DNA from: an uncultured Caryophanales bacterium
Lineage (GTDB): Bacteria > Bacillota_I > Bacilli_A > RF39 > UBA660
Reading direction: 5' to 3'
NCBI GenBank assembly: GCA_947303225.1
Contig: CAMYXG010000029.1
Span: forward strand, 1 to 11,552
Length of the DNA stretch: 11,552 nucleotides
Shown here: positions 7,430 through 11,552 of the stretch, in pieces
How positions within the stretch are numbered: position 1 is the stretch's first letter
Layout: each line of letters begins with the position of its first letter
Program-made: the position numbers and the translations under genes
The notes under the pieces: model-generated
What the model saw: only the letters and a program-made list of their open reading frames with translations
Told to the model about the DNA's origin: nothing
The model's database searches: none

Positions 7430-8602
7430 TTAGGCTTTACAAGTTAATTTTGAAATTTTTTGAGCATCTTCTACTTTAGCATCGAATTCCATCCAAGCAA
7501 CTACACCAATAGCATGTTGATCTGCATATTTTTCTCTTAGAACTTCTAACTCTAATTCTTCAACAAATTTAGTAGCAAGTCCACTCATATCACAATAATA
7601 GATAGCAATATTTCCTGCTTCAATTTATGGCATAGTATCTGACTCATAAACTGGTTTTCCAAGTAATGTATATCCAAAATCACTTGTTAAATCATCTTGA
7701 AGTAAATATCTACCATTATTATCTTTTAATAATGAAATTGCTGTTAAAGTTTCTGGGTTCATAATCCAAATTGCATTCTTTTGGAATGATTGTTTAATGC
7801 TTCTTTTTAATTTAATAATTTCATCAGTAGTGATTGCTGTTGAACTTGCAGTTGTAACTCCTAATGTTACACCTTTTAATCCATCAACTTTATCTCGAGT
7901 TCCTGTTATTAATTCTTTTTCAACCCATCTAGCAATTGATTCAGACATAATATTAATAACTTCATTTAATAAATTAAAATCACTATTATTAATTAATAAT
8001 TTACTTATTTTAGCTAATGCTCCAGCTAAGAATCCTGTTAATTTAATTGTTGAGAATTTACCAACATTACTTTCTAATGATACAAACTCAGCAACATATG
8101 CCATATTTACTTTTGATTCGTTTGTTTCATTATAATATGTTATTTCTAATTTCCCTTTAACATTATTTTTTGTTGTTTTTTCTAATAAGGGTGATACATC
8201 ATATACCTTTTTAATAATTTTTTTAGCAATTGATGTTGGGATAATTGCTCCGTTTTCACCTTTTGTTAAGTTAACATCAGCACGTGTTTCTAATACAACA
8301 CCTCTAATGTAATCTTCAAATGCTCTTTCTTCTTGAGCAATCTTATTTTCTTCTTCTTTCATTTCTTCTTCCTCCTCTTTCTTTTCTTCTTTTTCTTCTG
8401 CTTCAGGTGCTTTTGTTAATTCTCTTCCTTTAGAAATAGCATTTATTGTTTCAGTGATCCTTTGAATAACACTTTCTAATTGAGTAAATAATTCACTTTC
8501 TTCATCAGTAAATGCTCTTTTTTCAGTTTTATCTGTGTCTAATAATTTTTCCATTTCATTTTGTTTTTCTACTTTTTGTTCTGTTAATGCTTTTAAATTC
8601 AT
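7430..8602 (-). pseudogene. Major capsid protein, HK97 fold, one in-frame stop
   Basis: Forms the icosahedral shell. The frame runs from ATG 8602 to TAA 7430-7432, 390 codons, with a single TAA at 7625-7627 (codon 326) where Lys or Glu is expected. Sequence continues seamlessly past it (IEAGNIAIYYCDMSGLATKF, and WMEFDAKVEDAQKISKLTC at the C-terminus). Residues 1-105 are a charged coiled coil with a long Glu/Lys tract, the delta (scaffolding) domain that the prohead protease removes. The shell domain follows with TTKNNVKGKLEITYYNE, the N-arm/E-loop region and AIWIMNPETLTAI. Its ATG overlaps the protease stop by 4 nt (ATGA), so the two are translationally coupled. Confidence 0.9.
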
Positions 8603-9204
8603 ATTCTTCTCCTCCTAACTTTCTTTGACTTTTGCAGTCTATTTTCATATTCTGAATAATCTATTTTTTTAGCATCTTCAATTATTCTTATATCTACATC
8701 GCTAATATCTGTTCTGTATTTTATAAGATTAATTTTATCATCTCGCAACTCTATACTTGTTCCAAGATATGCAGGTGACTTTCTATCATCGATTATTGAT
8801 ACCTCTGGTGAATCTGAATCTCTAACGATTCTTTTCTTTATTCCATTTTCATCCTGTGATCTATCCTCTTTATTACATAAGAATCCAAATGACCAACCAC
8901 GAAGTTTATTCTCTTTAGCTTTTTGAATTACTTCAGGATCATCTATTTCGACTGTTGCTCTTAGACCTATGTTCTCTTCTACTAATTTTGCTTTACCTGA
9001 TTTTGTATCAGCTAATTCTCTTTCTGGCTCATGATCTAACAACACTCTGACATTATCAGCTTTTTCTATTGCTCTTTGAAATACTCCTGCTCTTATCTTT
9101 TCAATGAATTGACCTCTAGTGTCATATAAGACTTTGGATTCTCTTTCTACAGCATTAACATAGCCATCAATCAGAATCTTGTTGTTCCTGATTTCCACCT
9201 TCAT
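8599..9204 (-). CDS. HK97-type prohead maturation protease
   Basis: Serine protease that cleaves the capsid delta domain and itself during head maturation. The intact frame opens at 9219, but the ATG at 9204 (MKVEIRNNKILIDGYVNAVE) is the likelier start because a GGAG lies 9 nt upstream and it matches the family's usual beginning; this gives 201 aa. Catalytic residues are visible as His in LLDHEPER and Ser in GWSFGF, with the conserved SPEVSIIDDRKSPAY block downstream. The C-terminus is basic (KSKKVRRRR). It overlaps the restored end of the portal frame by about 38 nt and the capsid start by 4 nt. Confidence 0.9.
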   Translation of the reverse strand: MKVEIRNNKILIDGYVNAVERESKVLYDTRGQFIEKIRAGVFQRAIEKADNVRVLLDHEPERELADTKSGKAKLVEENIGLRATVEIDDPEVIQKAKENKLRGWSFGFLCNKEDRSQDENGIKKRIVRDSDSPEVSIIDDRKSPAYLGTSIELRDDKINLIKYRTDISDVDIRIIEDAKKIDYSEYENRLQKSKKVRRRRI

Positions 9205-10397
9205 CTTTTTCATCTCCATTCATATCAACTATGGCATTTGTATTAGGTGTGTAATACTTACCTGTATTTGTATCAAAGACAACATTAGCAAGATTTAATG
9301 TTATTACATCTAATCCCTCAATACTGTCATAGTCTTCTAGATAACGAATTTCATTTTTATTTATCTATTCTGTTTCTGATGCAACTTTTATTGCTGCATA
9401 TCGCTCTTTTATATTTCCTCTTGATATTTCTCTTGTATCAAATTCAAAATAAAAAGACTCTTTCTCTTTTTCGAGTAAAAAGTCCTTATTGAATGCTATC
9501 TTTATAGCAGTTAAAATTGGCATTATTGCCTCTTTCATAAAATCATCAAAATTCTCTTTATTATGAAATATATTATCTATTTCTTCTTGAAGTGTTTTCT
9601 TTCTTTCGTTCAATTGTAATTCTACAGTCGAACTTGATCCTTCCTTAAAATCCATTCCTTCGTTTAGTACAATTGCATTTTCGCTTTTATTTGAATACAA
9701 ATTAGACCAAGCTTTTTTTAGAAGCTGAATTTCTTTCTCTCCTAATCTTCGTTGAGAAGTAATAAATCCTTTTTTAGCTCCTCCTGTTCTCACTAATCCT
9801 AATTCATATAATAGTGTTTGATATGCATTTTCTATTGCTGTGGATACTTCACTTATTACACTTCTTCCCGATCCTCCATCTTTAGTATTTCTAAGTATTG
9901 ATATAAAATTGAATGTTTCATATTCTTTACCATTAACCAGGTATTTTATATCTTTATAAATAGGATCAAAGTTTTTTTCTACTGTAATATAACTCGCATC
10001 AACATATTTCAAACTTTTAAAACTATTTTTTTGCTTTTCTATAAAAAGATACCTACTTTATCTAGCAAATAATCCTGTACCCATGCTTTTCTCATTTGAA
10101 ATGCATCAAGTGTATCTCCAGGACAATATTCAATATTTTTATTCTTGGATCATCTTTTATTTCTATAACTTTTTTCTTACCTGTTATTTCATCTGTTGTT
10201 TCTTGATATAGTCTTATAGGAATCATAGCTACAGTATTACATATTATATCAACTGCACTTGACACGGAAGGAAGAGACAACGCTTTATCCTTATCTATTC
10301 TTTCACCTTTTAACATTGCTTTTAATAGAACATCATTCACTATTTCTTCTGTAGCTACAGGTTCTTCTCTTTTTCTAAATCTATCAAACCAACCCAT
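9167..10397 (-). pseudogene. Portal protein, HK97 family, two frameshifts and one in-frame stop
   Basis: Dodecameric channel at the capsid vertex through which DNA is packaged. It starts MGWFDRFRKRE at 10397 behind GGAGGTG, 11 nt after the terminase stop. Typical blocks are ALSLPSVSSAVDIICNTVA and MIPIRLYQE. After a missing base near 10128 it reads CPGDTLDAFQMRKAWVQDYL, and after another near 10052 YLFIEKQKNSFKSLKYVD. The middle holds GGAKKGFITSQRRLGEKE and a long helical clip region. A TAG at 9365-9367 stands where Trp is usual before INKNEIR; the frame then continues to TGA at 9167-9169, ending in a polar Gln/Asp tail. Restored length is about 410 aa, normal for the family. Confidence 0.88.
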
Positions 10398-10408
10398 TTA
10401 TTCACCTC

Positions 10409-11431
10409 CTATTCAATTACTTGAACAAAGAAATCTCCTGAGTCTAGAAATACATCTTGTTGTAAAAGATAAACAGCATTTATCAATGTAACAACCATAT
10501 CTACTTTTCCCTGGCTTCTTTTTTTTGTTATATATCTATTCATATTTGTATCATATATACATCTTGCATTTTCAAAGTTAATTTCTAATAATTTATTTGA
10601 TTCATATCTAAATTGTCGATCCATAATCTTTTCATACAATAATTTTGTTGGACTATGAAGTGTATCACTATGTTGTCGAATTTGAATTGTGTTAAATTTC
10701 TTATCCCATTTTTGTGCTGATGATAAAGCATTGTATCTATCATATCCAATAGCCATAACTGTTACTTTATATTTTTCTTCAATACTAAAAACGAAGTCTT
10801 CTATGACTCCATAATCTACTGTTCTATTTCCACATGCAATACATTTCATTTGTTTTATAAAGTCTTCATACTTTATCTTTTCAAATTTATCTTTTTCTTC
10901 AATTCTACCTTTTGGAATGAAAGCAATTACATCTGCAAGTATTTCATTATTTTCTTCTGATACCATTGCAACAGCACAGTTATCATTTGTCATTGCTAAG
11001 TCTACTCCTATATAAACCTTTCTGCCTGTCCAATCTATTTTAGATATACGACAATTCATTACTTCATTTATATCTATGTAGATTTCTGTTCCCATTCCCT
11101 GATAAATAATATTACAGTGTTTGGTTAGGAAGTTTTCTCTTACTGATTCAACTGCTATTGCTTTAGCTCTTTTCTTAATTAAATCATCCCATATTTCTGG
11201 AATTTCCAATGCAACTGGATTTGATTGTCTTAAGAAGTCATCATCAGTTGCCCACTTTTTTGCGATATCTTCATTTGGTTCATATAATAGTGCAAATACT
11301 GTTTCATCTTTTTCGATTCCATCTAGGACTCTTTTTGCATATCCAACTTCATCCTCAAAAGGATTATTAAATGTAGGATATTTAGTCGATATAATACAGC
11401 CTAATTTATTCTATATATTTAACTGACCTGA
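10409..11431 (-). pseudogene. Terminase large subunit, nuclease half (partial)
   Basis: DNA-packaging motor of the Terminase_1 class. The portion here is the end of the ATPase domain and the complete RNase H-like nuclease. Reading right to left: SGQLNI, an in-frame TAG (11411-11413), NKLGCIISTKYPTFNNP, then GYAKRVLDGIEKDETVFALL. The nuclease carries acidic residues in YIGVDLAMTNDN, IGYDRYNA and GKVDMVVTLINA. It ends VQVIE with TAG at 10409-10411, just ahead of the portal's ribosome binding site. The homologous frame is continuous from about 11430 inward, so the TTG at 11209 is not the start. Walker A and B motifs are not in the window. Confidence 0.87.
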
Positions 11432-11552
11432 TCACCTTTTGGATTTGGTACTCTATTAATTTTTGGTCTACAAATTACCCAAATAAAAAAAAATTTATAT
11501 TTTCCATTTTCATTTTCTTTTAATTGTTCAAAAGCAGTTTCATAATCATCAA
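11420..11552 (-). other. Open frame at the right edge, identity unclear
   Basis: A - strand frame is open from the window edge to TAA at 11420-11422, about 44 codons, including YETAFEQLKENENGKY and FIWVICRPK, with basic RVPNPKG near the end. It is one base out of phase with the terminase nuclease frame. It should encode the terminase ATPase end (with a Walker B/DE motif), but I cannot recognise that in any of the three frames. It may be damaged terminase, a different gene, or sequence from a second rearrangement. Confidence 0.35.

Noticed and set aside
7797..8135. Open + strand frame opposite the capsid gene
   Set aside because: It lies wholly antisense to a well-supported capsid gene and has no ribosome binding site or recognisable motif; other + strand frames opposite the tape measure, protease/portal and terminase were rejected likewise.
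9365..11413. Possible stop codon reassignment (TAG read as an amino acid) in the phage
   Set aside because: TAG also ends the terminase, the 58-aa protein and both chaperone frames at natural places, TAA and TGA interrupt genes just as TAG does, and indels are present too.
1..11552. CRISPR arrays, tRNA/rRNA genes, insertion sequences, toxin-antitoxin or defence islands, diversity-generating retroelement
   Set aside because: I saw no regularly spaced repeats, tRNA-like folds, transposase or reverse transcriptase motifs, or defence-type domains in any region I could translate.

Overview
The window is AT-rich (rough impression under 30% G+C), uses the standard code, and has strong AGGAGG-type ribosome binding sites. 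This points to a low-GC Firmicute. The small protein next to coaX resembles a clostridial family, so Clostridia (perhaps Lachnospiraceae- or Clostridium-like) is my best guess, by inference only.

Region 1 (1-2642, + strand) is a compact chromosomal run. It holds an OmpR/PhoB-type response regulator, a SpoU/TrmH-type RNA 2'-O-ribose methyltransferase, a 113-aa conserved hypothetical protein, and type III pantothenate kinase (coaX). Spacing is tight, with a 20-bp overlap before coaX. Regions 2 and 3 (2643-11552, - strand) are the morphogenesis module of a siphovirus-like, HK97-fold prophage. In transcription order (right to left) it runs: large terminase, portal, prohead protease, major capsid, a 58-aa protein, head-tail connector, head closure protein, gp10-type tail component, tail terminator-like protein, major tail protein, a tail assembly chaperone pair, and tape measure. 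The terminase runs off or breaks near the right edge. The tape measure loses its C-terminus exactly where coaX ends.

Two things stand out. First, the tail chaperone pair carries a textbook programmed -1 frameshift cassette: slippery A AAA AAC, a 6-nt spacer, then a 15-bp interrupted hairpin, with the downstream frame open in the -1 phase. Second, almost every long gene, host and phage alike, is interrupted. I reconstructed about 15 single-base deletions (many in homopolymers), two or three single-base insertions and eight point nonsense codons, each with convincing homology-like continuity on both sides. The even spread over host and phage genes favours a low-accuracy sequence, although real decay of a prophage remnant cannot be excluded.

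I found no integrase, lysis genes, repressor, tRNA, CRISPR array, insertion sequence or accessory defence system. Apart from the frameshift cassette and the abrupt host/phage junction, this is an ordinary structural module, and I do not see a novel system in it.
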